Of a stretch of DNA of 64,000 nucleotides, positions 50,149 to 60,088 are shown in pieces. This stretch comes from Streptomyces sp. NBC_00193. GTDB lineage: Bacteria > Actinomycetota > Actinomycetes > Streptomycetales > Streptomycetaceae. The stretch is taken from NCBI RefSeq assembly GCF_026342735.1, contig NZ_JAPEMM010000001.1, positions 2,294,001 through 2,358,000 of the forward strand, written 5' to 3'. The notes beneath the pieces are model-generated. The model had not been told where the DNA came from. It made no database searches and worked only from the letters and a program-made list of their open reading frames with translations. A program made the position numbers and the translations under genes. Each line of letters begins with the position of its first letter. The stretch's first letter is position 1.

Positions 50149-52968
50149 CTACTCGTCCGCCGAAGCGGCCGCCGCCGTCTTCTTCGCGACCGTCTTCTTG
50201 GCCGTCGTCTTCTTCGCCGCCGTCGCCTTCTTGGCCGTCGTCGTCTTCTTGGCGGCAGCGGTCTTCGTCGCCGTCGCCTTCTTCGCCGGGGCCTTCTTCG
50301 CGGGAGCCTTCTTGGCCGTCTTCTTCACCGGACCCTTGGCGCGCTTCTCCGCGAGCAGCTCGTAGCCCCGCTCCGGCGTGATCGTCTCGACGTCGTCGTC
50401 CCGCCGCAGCGTCGCGTTCGTCTCGCCGTCCGTCACGTACGGGCCGAACCGGCCGTCCTTGACGACCACCGGCTTCTCGCTGACCGGGTCCGTCCCCAGC
50501 TCCTTCAGCGGCGGCTTCGCGGCCGCGCGCCCCCGCTGCTTCGGCTGCGCGTAGATCGCGAGCGCCTGCTCCAGGGTGATGGCGAACAGCTGGTCCTCGG
50601 TCTCCAGCGACCGCGAGTCCGTGCCCTTCTTCAGGTACGGGCCGTAGCGGCCGTTCTGCGCGGTGATCTCCGCGCCCTCCGCGTCCACGCCGACGACCCG
50701 GGGAAGGGACATCAGACGCAGGGCGTCCTCGAGCGTGACCGTGTCCAGGCTCATCGACTGGAACAGCGAGGCCGTCCGCGGCTTGACCGCGTTCTTGCCC
50801 GTCTTCGGAGTGCCCTCGGGCAGGATCTCCGTCACGTACGGCCCGTAGCGACCGTCCTTCGCGACGATTTCGTTCCCGCTGATCGGGTCCTTGCCCAGCT
50901 CGAACTCGCCGCTCGGCTTCGCGAAGAGCTCCTCCGCGTACTCGACCGTCAGCTCGTCGGGGGCCAGCTCCTCCGGGACGTCCGCCCGCTGGTGGCCCTC
51001 GGCGTCCTTCTCACCGCGCTCCACGTACGGCCCGTAGCGGCCGACCCGCAGCACGATGCCCTCGCCGACGGGGAAGGAGGAGATCTCCCGGGCGTCGATC
51101 GCGCCCAGGTCGGTCACCAGCTCCTTCAGGCCGCCGAGCGCGTCACCGTCGGCCGGCACGACCTCGGTGGCGTCCTCCGCGCCGAAGTAGAAGCGCTTGA
51201 GCCACGGCACGGACTGCGCCTCGCCCCGCGCGATGCGGTCGAGGTCGTCCTCCATCTTGGCGGTGAAGTCGTAGTCGACGAGCCGTCCGAAGTGCGTCTC
51301 CAGCAGGTTGACCACGGCGAACGACAGGAAGGACGGCACGAGCGCCGTGCCCTTCTTGAAGACGTACCCGCGGTCCAGGATCGTGCCGATGATCGACGCG
51401 TACGTCGACGGGCGGCCGATCTCCCGCTCTTCCAGCTCCTTGACCAGCGAGGCCTCGGTGTAGCGGGCCGGCGGCTTGGTCGAGTGGCCGTCGACCGTGA
51501 TCTCCTCGGCCGACAGCGCGTCGCCCTCGGCGACCTGCGGGAGACGCTTCTCACGGTCGTCGAGCTCGGCGTTCGGGTCGTCCGCGCCCTCGACGTAGGC
51601 CTTCATGAACCCGTGGAAGGTGATCGTCTTGCCGGAGGCCGAGAACTCGGCGTCACGGCCGTCGGCCGACCGGCCGCCGATCTTCACGGTCACCGAGTTG
51701 CCGACCGCGTCCTTCATCTGGGAGGCGACGGTGCGCTTCCAGATGAGCTCGTACAGGCGGAACTGGTCGCCGGTCAGACCGGTCTCGGCCGGGGTGCGGA
51801 AACGATCACCCGAAGGACGGATCGCCTCGTGCGCCTCCTGCGCGTTCTTGACCTTGCCTGCGTAGACGCGCGGCTTCTCCGGCAGGTACTCGGCCCCGTA
51901 GAGCTGCGTGACCTGCGCACGCGCCGCCGACACCGCGGTGTCGGAGAGCGTCGTGGAGTCGGTACGCATATAGGTGATGAAGCCGTTCTCGTACAGCTTC
52001 TGCGCCACCTGCATCGTCGCCTTCGCACCGAAGCCGAGCTTGCGCGAGGCCTCCTGCTGGAGCGTCGTCGTACGGAACGGGGCGTACGGGGAGCGGCGGT
52101 ACGGCTTGGACTCGACGGACCTGACGGCGAACGAGGTCTCCGCCAGCGCGGCGGCCAGCGCCCGCGCGTTCGTCTCGTCGAGGTGCAGCACCTCGCTCTT
52201 GAGCTGCCCGGTCGAACCGAAGTCGCGGCCCTGCGCGACGCGCTTGCCGTCCACCGTGTTCAGGCGGGCGACCAGCGTGGAGGGGTCGGAGGCGTCACCG
52301 GCGCGGCCGGTGGCGAAGGTGCCGGTCAGGTCCCAGTACTCGGCCGAGCGGAAGGCGATGCGCTCGCGCTCCTTCTCGACCACCATGCGGGTGGCCACCG
52401 ACTGGACGCGGCCCGCCGACAGCTTCGGCATGACCTTCTTCCACAGGACCGGCGAGACCTCGTAGCCGTAGAGGCGGTCGAGGATGCGGCGGGTCTCCTG
52501 GGCGTCGACCATGCGCTGGTTGAGCTCGCGCGGGTTGGCGACGGCGTCGCGGATCGCGTCCTTGGTGATCTCGTGGAAGACCATCCGGTGGACGGGGACC
52601 TTGGGCTTGAGGACTTCCTGCAGGTGCCACGCGATGGCTTCGCCCTCGCGGTCCTCATCGGTGGCGAGGAAGAGTTCGTCGGACTCGGCCAGCAGCTCCT
52701 TGAGCTTCCTGACCTGGGCCTTCTTATCGGCGTTGACGACGTAGATCGGCGCGAAGTCGTGCTCGACGTCCACACCGAGACGGCGGACCTCACCGGTGTA
52801 CTTGTCGGGAACCTCGGCCGCGCCACTCGGGAGGTCGCGGATGTGCCCGACGCTCGCCTCGACGACGTATCCCGGGCCGAGATAGCCCTTGATCGTCTTC
52901 GCCTTGGCAGGGGACTCGACGATGACGAGTCGGCGGCCGCCCTTTGCGGTCTCGCTAGTCGGGGACAA
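50149..52968 (-). CDS. topA: DNA topoisomerase I
   Basis: A 939-residue type IA topoisomerase that relaxes negative supercoils. TOPRIM starts RRLVIVESPAKAKTIKGYLG, with ATDEDREGEAIAWHL carrying the acidic metal residues; the nucleophile is the Tyr in GFITYMRTDSTTLS. Several C-terminal repeat modules of the pattern DPISGNEIVAKDGRYGPYVT follow, without zinc fingers. The last 60 residues are a Lys/Ala/Thr tail (KKAPAKKAPAKKATATK type) that gives Streptomyces TopA its processivity. TTG 52968 (LSPTSETAKGG) was chosen as start because the family N-terminus begins there; upstream residues are low complexity. Confidence 0.95.
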   Translation of the reverse strand: MSPTSETAKGGRRLVIVESPAKAKTIKGYLGPGYVVEASVGHIRDLPSGAAEVPDKYTGEVRRLGVDVEHDFAPIYVVNADKKAQVRKLKELLAESDELFLATDEDREGEAIAWHLQEVLKPKVPVHRMVFHEITKDAIRDAVANPRELNQRMVDAQETRRILDRLYGYEVSPVLWKKVMPKLSAGRVQSVATRMVVEKERERIAFRSAEYWDLTGTFATGRAGDASDPSTLVARLNTVDGKRVAQGRDFGSTGQLKSEVLHLDETNARALAAALAETSFAVRSVESKPYRRSPYAPFRTTTLQQEASRKLGFGAKATMQVAQKLYENGFITYMRTDSTTLSDTAVSAARAQVTQLYGAEYLPEKPRVYAGKVKNAQEAHEAIRPSGDRFRTPAETGLTGDQFRLYELIWKRTVASQMKDAVGNSVTVKIGGRSADGRDAEFSASGKTITFHGFMKAYVEGADDPNAELDDREKRLPQVAEGDALSAEEITVDGHSTKPPARYTEASLVKELEEREIGRPSTYASIIGTILDRGYVFKKGTALVPSFLSFAVVNLLETHFGRLVDYDFTAKMEDDLDRIARGEAQSVPWLKRFYFGAEDATEVVPADGDALGGLKELVTDLGAIDAREISSFPVGEGIVLRVGRYGPYVERGEKDAEGHQRADVPEELAPDELTVEYAEELFAKPSGEFELGKDPISGNEIVAKDGRYGPYVTEILPEGTPKTGKNAVKPRTASLFQSMSLDTVTLEDALRLMSLPRVVGVDAEGAEITAQNGRYGPYLKKGTDSRSLETEDQLFAITLEQALAIYAQPKQRGRAAAKPPLKELGTDPVSEKPVVVKDGRFGPYVTDGETNATLRRDDDVETITPERGYELLAEKRAKGPVKKTAKKAPAKKAPAKKATATKTAAAKKTTTAKKATAAKKTTAKKTVAKKTAAAASADE

Positions 52969-53420
52969 CTTGGCTCTTCTCTCCGGTCGGCACTCGGTCG
53001 CAGTACGGCGACGCTGCGGAGTGTGACGGTACAACCCGCCCCCGTGTCAAACGGCAGAAGCCCGCAACGGCCACTCGAACGGTAACCCGACAAGTGCCAT
53101 TTCTGCCGCCCGGATGCCGCGCCGGGCCCTGCGCACTCACCGGCCAGAGTGGCCGAAGGGCCGTCTGGCCCCGCCCCGGGACCCCGCTTCACGTCGTGCT
53201 TTACGATCCTGCGCGCATTCCGGACGAGCGGAGGAAACCCGGCGCGCCGCCGGACGTGGGCGACATCCGGCCGATTCCACGGCCGCGACTCCCGAGCCCC
53301 ACCCCTGCCGGACCGCAGCACCCACCCCCACCAGGGGCGACACCGCCCCGGCCGCCGGGGCCGGACCACCGCGGAGCCTTCCGGCCCCGTGAGCTTCGCC
53401 TCAGGAAGGCGCCCCCGGCC
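52969..53420. other. Intergenic stretch upstream of topA
   Basis: About 450 bp with no supported gene. It must hold the topA promoter, but I cannot place the boxes. No repeat or hairpin stands out. Confidence 0.4.
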
Positions 53421-53618
53421 TCACAGCCGCCCGAGGCACCAGACCCCGAGGGCCAGCGAGGCCCCGCCGGCGAGCAGGGCCAGTGGTACGGCCACGACGG
53501 GGCGCACGCCCTCGGCCACCGGCGCGCCGCGTGGGGCGCGCGCCCCCGTCCAGGCCAGCAGAGCGGCCCCGAACAGCAGGAACACGGCCGCCGCGAAGAT
53601 CGTCGGACCGTGCTCCAT
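53421..53618 (-). CDS. Small two-segment membrane protein
   Basis: A 65-residue protein, MEHGPTIFAAAVFLLFGAAL, with two hydrophobic segments separated by a basic/acidic loop (ARAPRGAPVAEGVRP). No family is recognised; a small membrane protein is common at this place in Streptomyces between topA and the methyltransferase gene. ATG 53618 follows GGGGAACGGC; a GTG 12 bp earlier is also possible. Confidence 0.55.
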   Translation of the reverse strand: MEHGPTIFAAAVFLLFGAALLAWTGARAPRGAPVAEGVRPVVAVPLALLAGGASLALGVWCLGRL

Positions 53619-53809
53619 GCCGTTCCCCACATCCCCCGGGCCGCTCTCGGGATCCCCCCGGATCCCGCTGACGGGAGGATTTCAGCCGGGGGGAGACTGC
53701 AGACGAACCTGGGGTTACATCCTGGCTCCGGCTGCGCGCCTTCCCGACTGCGCGGCGACCCGACCGCTCGGCCGCACGACCGCACGACCGCACGGCCGCG
53801 CCGTCGGCC

Positions 53810-55375
53810 CTACTCCCCGGCGGCTTCCGCGCCCGCTTCCGCTTCCGCCGCGGTCACCGGCTCCAGGAACCCCTGCTCCACCAGCATCCGGATCGCCTCG
53901 GGCGTCCGGTCCCGCAGGACCACCGGGTCCTCCTCCACCAGCTGGGCGATGGCGTCCAGAATCCGCCCCGCGCTCAGTGATCCGTCACACACCCCGGCGA
54001 AGCCGGCCCCGACCGTGTCGACCTTGGTGGCGCGCCGCATGCCGCGGTTCTGCCGGAGCACGACGTGTTCCGGATCCTCCGCGCCGGGCGCGCCGACCTG
54101 CTCCTGCACGACCTCCTCGGTCAGCCGGAAATAGCCCGCGAGCAGGGCCGCGTCATCGTGGTCGCGCAGGTAGTCCTGGCGCGCGAAGTGCGCCAGGACG
54201 GCTTCCCCGAGCGGCTGTTCCACCGAGTGCGGCCACTCCTCGACCACGATCGACGGCTCGGCCGCGTCGCTGCGCCGCAGCGTGATCCAGCCGAAGCCGA
54301 CCGACTTGGTCTTGCGGGCTTCGAACTCGTCCAGCCAGTCCTCGTACCGCTGTTCGTACTCGGCGGGGTCGGTGCGGTGATCGCCCGCGTCGCGCAGCCA
54401 CAGCTCCGCGTACTGCGTCACGTCCTGCACGTCGCGCTGCACGATCCAGGCGTCGCAGCCGCGCGGCACCCAGGCCCGTACCCGGTCGTGCCAGTCCTCG
54501 CCCTCCACGTGCTGCCAGTTGCCCAGGAACTGCGCGAATCCGCCCGGGTTGAGCCGGGCTCCGGCCTCCTGGACCAGGGTCCGGCACAGGTCGTCGCCGC
54601 CCATCCCGCCGTCCCGGTACGTCAGCCGGGCTCCGGGGGAGATCACGAAGGGCGGATTCGACACGATCAGGTCGTACGTGGCCGCGCCGACCGGCTCGAA
54701 CAGCGACCCGGCGAGCAGTTCCGCCTCGGGGGCCCCCGACAGCGCCAGCGTCAACCGGGTGAACTCCAGGGCCCGCGGGTTGACATCGGTAGCCGTGACC
54801 CGGGTCGCGTGCTGGGCGGCGTGCAGCGCCTGGATCCCGGATCCGGTGCCGACGTCGAGCGCCGAGCCGACCGGGGTGCGGATGGTGATCCCGGCCAGCG
54901 TCGTGGAGGCGCCGCCGACACCGAGCACCACGCCCTCCTCGCGGCTGCCGATCCCGCCGGCCCCGCCGACGGCGCAGCCGAGGTCGGAGACGATGAACCA
55001 GTCCTCGCCGTCCGGACCGCCGTACGGGCGCACGTCCACGGTGGCGTGCACCTCGTCGCCCTCGCGCCGCAGCCAGCCGTCGGCCAGCGCCGCATCGACG
55101 GGCAGGGCCTGCGCGGCGTGCACGTACGGCACCGGCTGCCGCAGCAGGAACAGCCGGGTCAGGCTCGCGAGCGGCCCGTCGCCGCGGCTCCGCGTGGCGC
55201 GCAGGGCGGGGACGGTCTCGCTGCGGGCCAGCGCGGCGTACGCCGGGGCACCGAGCAGGTCGAGCAGGCCGTCGGCGGTGAAGCCCGCGGCGAGCAACGC
55301 GGCGCGGAGCTCGGCCGCGCGGGCCGACGAGGGGAGGCGGGCGGGCAGACCGGGGGGAAGGCTGGTGGTACTCAC
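53810..55375 (-). CDS. SAM-dependent methyltransferase (N5-glutamine/RlmG-like)
   Basis: A 521-residue protein. The SAM-binding motif I is GSALDVGTGSGIQALHAAQH, and motif IV is LIVSNPPFVISPG, the NPP(F/Y) signature of enzymes methylating amide or exocyclic amino groups. About 100 residues of helical N-terminus and a 250-residue C-terminal region flank the Rossmann fold. The substrate (release factor, ribosomal RNA or other) cannot be set from sequence. The acidic C-terminal tail (AAEAEAGAEAAGE) is encoded by a short repeat. Conserved neighbour of topA and hppA in Streptomyces. Confidence 0.85.
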   Translation of the reverse strand: MSTTSLPPGLPARLPSSARAAELRAALLAAGFTADGLLDLLGAPAYAALARSETVPALRATRSRGDGPLASLTRLFLLRQPVPYVHAAQALPVDAALADGWLRREGDEVHATVDVRPYGGPDGEDWFIVSDLGCAVGGAGGIGSREEGVVLGVGGASTTLAGITIRTPVGSALDVGTGSGIQALHAAQHATRVTATDVNPRALEFTRLTLALSGAPEAELLAGSLFEPVGAATYDLIVSNPPFVISPGARLTYRDGGMGGDDLCRTLVQEAGARLNPGGFAQFLGNWQHVEGEDWHDRVRAWVPRGCDAWIVQRDVQDVTQYAELWLRDAGDHRTDPAEYEQRYEDWLDEFEARKTKSVGFGWITLRRSDAAEPSIVVEEWPHSVEQPLGEAVLAHFARQDYLRDHDDAALLAGYFRLTEEVVQEQVGAPGAEDPEHVVLRQNRGMRRATKVDTVGAGFAGVCDGSLSAGRILDAIAQLVEEDPVVLRDRTPEAIRMLVEQGFLEPVTAAEAEAGAEAAGE

Positions 55376-55532
55376 CCGCCCATTGTGGCCGCTGCCGCCG
55401 CCATTGCCCGCGCCACACGGCCTTCGGCGCGGGCACCCGTCGCCTTCGGGAGCTCCCGCCCGGGGGCCGCACCCCGGAACGGGCCCCGACCGGGCGCAGC
55501 TCCGTACGGCCCGACCCGTCCCCGGACATGCG

Positions 55533-55572
55533 CCGGGGCGGCCGGGGTCCCGAAGGATCCCGGCCGCCCCGG
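55533..55572 (-). terminator. Terminator after the lipoprotein gene
   Basis: A 14-bp perfect stem (CCGGGGCGGCCGGG and its complement) with a 12-nt loop, about 70 bp beyond the lipoprotein stop on the minus strand. The remainder of 55376-55642 holds nothing else visible. Confidence 0.75.
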
Positions 55573-55642
55573 TGGGTGCGGCGCCGCCGCAAGGCGGCGG
55601 CCCGCGCTGGAACTTCCAGAGGTCCTGGAACCTCTCGAACTC

Positions 55643-56209
55643 CTAGGACTTCGCCGGCGACGGAGTCGTCACCTGGCAGCCCTTCTGGCTGTTCATCGCC
55701 TTGTCCAGCCCGCCCGCCTTGAGCTGGTCGAGGGCTTCCTTGCCGCCCTTGGTCGCTTCCTCCAGGCCGCCCGCCACCTCCTTGAGGCCCTCGGCGAACT
55801 TGCCCTGGTCCTTGGCGTCGAGGGCGTCCATCTTCGTCTTCAGAGCGGTGTAGCCCGCCGACGTCGACTCGAAGCCCATGACCGCTGCGGCCTGGGTCTT
55901 CTCCCCGTCCTTGACGGGCGGAACTCCCGCACCCGTGAGGGCCGTACCCATCGCCTTGTACGACTCGGACATGGTCCCGAAGGCCGCCGAGTCGGTCGCC
56001 TGGACCTCCTCGGGCTTGCTGCTCTCGGTCGCCACCCGCTTGATGTCGGCGTTCGCCTGCTCGATCTTCTTGAGCTCGGGCTGCCAGCTGTCGCAGACCT
56101 TCTTGGCCCAGGCGTCGGTCTTCTTGTCGCCGTCGTCCCCGCCGCAGCCGGACAGGACGAGCATCAGCACCGCAGCGCCCGATACCGCGGCCGCAAGCTT
56201 CTTGTTCAC
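55643..56209 (-). CDS. Secreted lipoprotein, function unknown
   Basis: A 188-residue protein with lipobox LVLSGCGG (Cys about residue 21) after VNKKLAAAVSGAAVLMLVLS. The mature part is helical and charged (DAWAKKVCDSWQPELKKIEQ) with two further cysteines, one near each end (VCDSW and KGCQVTT) that could pair. GTG 56209 follows AAGGGACC and gives a normal signal peptide; longer frames do not. Known only as a conserved lipoprotein beside hppA in Streptomyces. Confidence 0.8.
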   Translation of the reverse strand: MNKKLAAAVSGAAVLMLVLSGCGGDDGDKKTDAWAKKVCDSWQPELKKIEQANADIKRVATESSKPEEVQATDSAAFGTMSESYKAMGTALTGAGVPPVKDGEKTQAAAVMGFESTSAGYTALKTKMDALDAKDQGKFAEGLKEVAGGLEEATKGGKEALDQLKAGGLDKAMNSQKGCQVTTPSPAKS

Positions 56210-56340
56210 CGGATTGGTCCCTTCGAAGGCTCTCGGCCCGGAAGATACACGCCCACCATCCGGGAAACGCAAAGGCGGACGGACGGCGCGTCAGTCCGCG
56301 CCCCCCGTCCGCCATTCGGGCGTACGGTCGAGTCGGGCCG

Positions 56341-56420
56341 TGTCAGGCCCACTAGAGCCGGTTCAGGCCCGCGAGAGCCGGTTCAGGCCCACGAGAGCCG
56401 GGTCAGGCCCGTGACAGTCG
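56341..56420. repeat. 20-bp tandem repeat at the 3' end of hppA
   Basis: Four exact-length units starting at 56341, 56361, 56381 and 56401. The clearest is GTTCAGGCCCACGAGAGCCG; the outer two are diverged. The array ends 2 bp before the hppA stop codon complement (56423). Confidence 0.85.
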
Positions 56421-56422
56421 TC

Positions 56423-58840
56423 TCAGGAAGAGACCGCCGCCGCCGGGTCGCCCTGCTGGCCCACCCGTTCCGCGGTCGCGCCCTCGCCCGCCCCGTCGTC
56501 GCCCACGGAGATGCCGCGGCGCTTGGAGACGTACACCGCGCCGACGATGACGCCGATCGCGAGGACCGCGACGATCGCCCGTACGGTCGGGCTGGCGTCC
56601 GCGCCGTAGCTGAACTGCACGATCGCGGGGGCGATCAGCAGCGCCACCAGGTTCATGACCTTGAGCAGTGGGTTGATGGCGGGACCGGCGGTGTCCTTGA
56701 ACGGGTCGCCGACGGTGTCGCCGATGACGACCGCCTCGTGGGCCGCACTGCCCTTGCCGCCGTGGTGCCCGTCCTCGACGAGCTTCTTCGCGTTGTCCCA
56801 CGCGCCACCGGAGTTGGCGAGGAAGACCGCCATCAGGGTGCCGGTGCCGATCGCGCCGGCGAGGAAGGAACCGAGCGCTCCGACGCCGAGCGTGAACCCG
56901 ACGGCGATCGGGGTGAGGACGGCGAGCAGCCCCGGCGTGGCGAGTTCGCGCAGCGCGTCCTTGGTGCAGATGTCCACGACGCGCCCGTACTCGGGCTTCT
57001 CGGTGTAGTCCATGATCCCGGGGTGCTCCCGGAACTGGCGGCGCACCTCGTAGACCACCGCGCCGGCCGAACGGGACACCGCGTTGATGGCGAGGCCCGA
57101 GAACAGGAACACGACGGCAGCGCCCAGGATCAGCCCGACCAGGTTGTTGGGCTGGGCGATGTCCAGGCTGAGGTTCATCTCCCCGGCCGTCTTGACGCCG
57201 ACTTCCTTCACCGCACCCGCGATGGCGTCGTTGTACGAGCCGAAGAGCGCGGCCGCGGCGAGCACGGCGGTGGCGATGGCGATGCCCTTGGTGATGGCCT
57301 TGGTGGTGTTGCCCACCGCGTCCAGGTCGGTCAGCACCTGCGCGCCGGCGCCCTCGACGTCCCCGGACATCTCCGCGATGCCCTGGGCGTTGTCGGAGAC
57401 CGGGCCGAAGGTGTCCATGGCGACGATGACGCCGACGGTGGTGAGCAGGCCGGTGCCGGCCAGCGCCACGGCGAAGAGCGCCAGCATGATCGAGGTGCCG
57501 CCGAGCAGGAACGCCCCGTACACGCCGAGGCCGATGAGCAGCGCCGTGTAGACGGCGGACTCCAGGCCGACCGAGATGCCGGCGAGCACGACCGTGGCGG
57601 CGCCCGTCAGGGAGGACTTGCCGATGTCCCGGACGGGACGGCGGTTGGTCTCGGTGAAGTAGCCGGTGAGCTGCTGGATCAGGGCCGCGAGCACGATGCC
57701 GATGGCGACGGCGACCAGCGCCAGGATCCGCGGGTCGCCGGAGTGCCCGGAGATCGCGGCGTCGTCGACGCCGACGAGCTCCTTGTACGTGCCCGGCAGG
57801 TACGCGTAGACGGCGATCCCGACGAGGACCAGCGAGATGGCGGCGGAGATGAAGAAGCCGCGGTTGATGGCGGTCATTCCGCTGCGGTCGCTGCGCCGCG
57901 GGGAGACCGCGAAGATGCCGATCATCGCGGTGACCACCCCGATGGCGGGGACGATCAGCGGGAAGGCCAGGCCCAGGTCACCGAAGGCGGCCTTGCCGAG
58001 GATGAGGGCCGCCACGAGGGTGACGGCGTACGACTCGAAGAGGTCGGCGGCCATTCCCGCGCAGTCTCCGACGTTGTCGCCCACATTGTCGGCGATGGTC
58101 GCGGCATTGCGCGGGTCGTCCTCCGGAATGCCCTGCTCGACCTTGCCGACCAGGTCGGCGCCGACGTCGGCGGCCTTGGTGAAGATGCCGCCTCCGACAC
58201 GCATGAACATCGCGATGAGCGCGGCGCCGAGGCCGAAGCCCTCCAGGACCTTGGGCGCATCGGCGGCGTAGACGAGCACGACGCAGGACGCGCCGAGCAG
58301 GCCGAGGCCGACGGTGAACATGCCCACCACGCCGCCGGTGCGGAACGCGATCCGCATGGCCTTGTGGGACACCTCGGTCAGGTCCTTGGCGGGCTCGCCC
58401 TCTCTGGGGGTGGCCTCGCGCGCGGCGGCGGCGACGCGGACGTTGGCACGGACCGCGAGGCGCATGCCGATGTAGCCGGTGGCGGCCGAGAAGATGGCGC
58501 CGACGAGGAAGAAGGCGGAACGTCCCGCCCGCTGCGTCCAGTCGTCGGCGGGGAGCAGGAACAGCAGGAAGAACACGACGACGGCGAAGACGCCGAGCGT
58601 GCGGAGCTGCCGGCCGAGGTAGGCGTTGGCGCCTTCCTGGACGGCGGCGGCGATCTCCTTCATGGAGTCGGTTCCCTCGTCGGCGGCGAGGACCTGGCGG
58701 ACCAGGATCTGCGCGACGACGAGCGCGGCGATGGCCACGGCCGCAATGACGATCACGATGAGCCGATTGTCATCCGTGAGTACTGCGGATGCCAGGTCTG
58801 TGGTGCGACCCGGCGCGATAGGGGTGAAGAGCCCCGTCAT
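56423..58840 (-). CDS. hppA: Proton-translocating membrane pyrophosphatase
   Basis: An 805-residue protein with about 16 transmembrane segments that pumps protons using PPi. The active-site signature is intact: GGGIFTKAADVGADLVGKVE, IPEDDPRNAATIADNVGDNV, GDCAGMAADLFES. In the segment GNTTKAITKG the Lys marks K+-independent enzymes, whereas K+-dependent ones have Ala there. ATG 58840 follows AAGGAGGACGA. It sits between the lipoprotein gene and bldG, as in other Streptomyces, and is a single-gene transcript by spacing. Confidence 0.95.
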   Translation of the reverse strand: MTGLFTPIAPGRTTDLASAVLTDDNRLIVIVIAAVAIAALVVAQILVRQVLAADEGTDSMKEIAAAVQEGANAYLGRQLRTLGVFAVVVFFLLFLLPADDWTQRAGRSAFFLVGAIFSAATGYIGMRLAVRANVRVAAAAREATPREGEPAKDLTEVSHKAMRIAFRTGGVVGMFTVGLGLLGASCVVLVYAADAPKVLEGFGLGAALIAMFMRVGGGIFTKAADVGADLVGKVEQGIPEDDPRNAATIADNVGDNVGDCAGMAADLFESYAVTLVAALILGKAAFGDLGLAFPLIVPAIGVVTAMIGIFAVSPRRSDRSGMTAINRGFFISAAISLVLVGIAVYAYLPGTYKELVGVDDAAISGHSGDPRILALVAVAIGIVLAALIQQLTGYFTETNRRPVRDIGKSSLTGAATVVLAGISVGLESAVYTALLIGLGVYGAFLLGGTSIMLALFAVALAGTGLLTTVGVIVAMDTFGPVSDNAQGIAEMSGDVEGAGAQVLTDLDAVGNTTKAITKGIAIATAVLAAAALFGSYNDAIAGAVKEVGVKTAGEMNLSLDIAQPNNLVGLILGAAVVFLFSGLAINAVSRSAGAVVYEVRRQFREHPGIMDYTEKPEYGRVVDICTKDALRELATPGLLAVLTPIAVGFTLGVGALGSFLAGAIGTGTLMAVFLANSGGAWDNAKKLVEDGHHGGKGSAAHEAVVIGDTVGDPFKDTAGPAINPLLKVMNLVALLIAPAIVQFSYGADASPTVRAIVAVLAIGVIVGAVYVSKRRGISVGDDGAGEGATAERVGQQGDPAAAVSS

Positions 58841-59546
58841 TCGTCCTCCTTGACGTGATGAGCTCAAGATGTGGACGGATTGTAGGGAGCGGAACCAGAT
58901 CAAAACAGTACGCAGGAAACGGAATTGGCCCGCACTTGCTCCTCACCAATAGATCTGGTCACTCCATTACCCTCGAAAGTGGTAACGGGGCAAAAGCATT
59001 GACGCTTGATCAGCGATCGGGAAATCCGCCGGAGAACGATCACGGAATTGATCTACTGGCACACAAAAGGCCCTGCTCGGCAGGGCCTTGAATAAGATCG
59101 GAAGATACGTCGGCACGCGCGGCGGAACGTCATCGGCGCCCGCACCAAGGCGCCTGAGACGCCTTCCTGACACCCGCCCGGTCCCCCGTCGCCAGACGAC
59201 CGGACGCCGAGAACCGCCCGCCACAGAGCCCGCCCGGGACCCGAAACAGACGGGGAAGCACCAAACCCACGGGACGGGACGAGAACCCGCCGAGCCCCAC
59301 GAGAACCCGCCGCCCCCACGGGAACCCGCGGCCCCCAGGGGACCCCGCCGCCCCCACCACGGGAACCCGCCGTCCCAGGAGACCCCACCGGGGACACGAG
59401 GGCCGGGGCAGCACGAAAACCCCCCGGGCGGCACGGGGCCACCTGGCGGGCACGTAGGGGTCGGGCAGCGAGCCGCGGCCTGCGGCGAGCGGGCAGCGAG
59501 ACGTGACCGGCGGCGGTCGAGCCGCGGCCGACCGGGCAACCGCCGG
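58841..59546. other. Intergenic region between hppA and the anti-sigma gene
   Basis: No gene is supported. It contains a hairpin at 59067-59089 (arms AAGGCCCTG/CAGGGCCTT, 5-nt loop) and, at about 59275-59400, an imperfect tandem repeat of a CACGAGAACCCGCCGCCCC-like unit. Both lie downstream of the leftward anti-sigma gene. The hppA promoter must be near 58860-58960. Confidence 0.5.
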
Positions 59547-59987
59547 CTACGGCAGTTCGGAGGTCCCCGACACGGGCCAGCTCATCCGGATGGTCCCGCC
59601 GTTTTCCCCGCTGATGACGTCGACGTCGTCGACCAGACCGCTGATCACGGCAAGGCCCATCTCGTCCTCGCCCTCGATGTCGGGGTCCAGGACGGCGTCC
59701 ATCCCGGGCACGGCGGCAGCCGAACCGCCGGCCGGTCCGGGCACTTCGTCGCTGACCTCGATGGAGAACACCTTCTCCTCCTCGGTCAGCACCACCCGGA
59801 CGGGCGCGGTCAGCCCGTTGGTGCGATGCAGTCCGACGGCACGCGAACAGGCCTCGCCCACGGCGAGGCGGACCTCGTCGAGGACGGCTTCCTCCACACC
59901 GGCCCGCCGCGCCACGGCGGCCGCGACCAGGCGGGCCGTCCGGACGTGTTCGGGCTGGGCGCTGAAGCGCAGTTCAACGGTGGCCAT
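59547..59987 (-). CDS. RsbW-like anti-sigma factor/ATP-binding protein
   Basis: A 146-residue GHKL-type protein. The N-box-like segment is LDEVRLAVGEACSRAVGLHR and the later GEDEMGLAVISGLVDDVDVI gives the G-box. It corresponds to the gene co-transcribed with bldG (SCO3548 type), a kinase/anti-sigma partner that binds or phosphorylates BldG and controls stress and developmental sigma factors. ATG 59987 follows GAGGGGGACGC. It lies 101 bp downstream of bldG on the same strand. Confidence 0.88.
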   Translation of the reverse strand: MATVELRFSAQPEHVRTARLVAAAVARRAGVEEAVLDEVRLAVGEACSRAVGLHRTNGLTAPVRVVLTEEEKVFSIEVSDEVPGPAGGSAAAVPGMDAVLDPDIEGEDEMGLAVISGLVDDVDVISGENGGTIRMSWPVSGTSELP

Positions 59988-60088
59988 GCGCGTCCCCCTC
60001 GGACTACGGGCGTGCCTTACAGGGGCCCGGACCGCTTGTGGCCCGGTACCCCCCGCTCCATTATCGGCCGTTTCGCCGCCGAGCGCCG

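Noticed and set aside
47144..50365. A plus-strand open frame of over 1000 codons opposite tmk
   Set aside because: Its Leu/Gly/Arg-rich translation mirrors the coiled-coil codons of tmk; no start site or family.
54065..58858. A plus-strand open frame of about 1600 codons across the methyltransferase, lipoprotein and hppA region
   Set aside because: It is antisense to three well-supported genes; its translation is Gly/Arg/Asp-rich low complexity, the usual artefact of high third-position G+C.
58967..59539. Minus-strand gene of 190 codons between hppA and the anti-sigma gene
   Set aside because: The translation is Gly/Pro/Arg-rich because of the tandem repeat; no start signal or similarity pattern.
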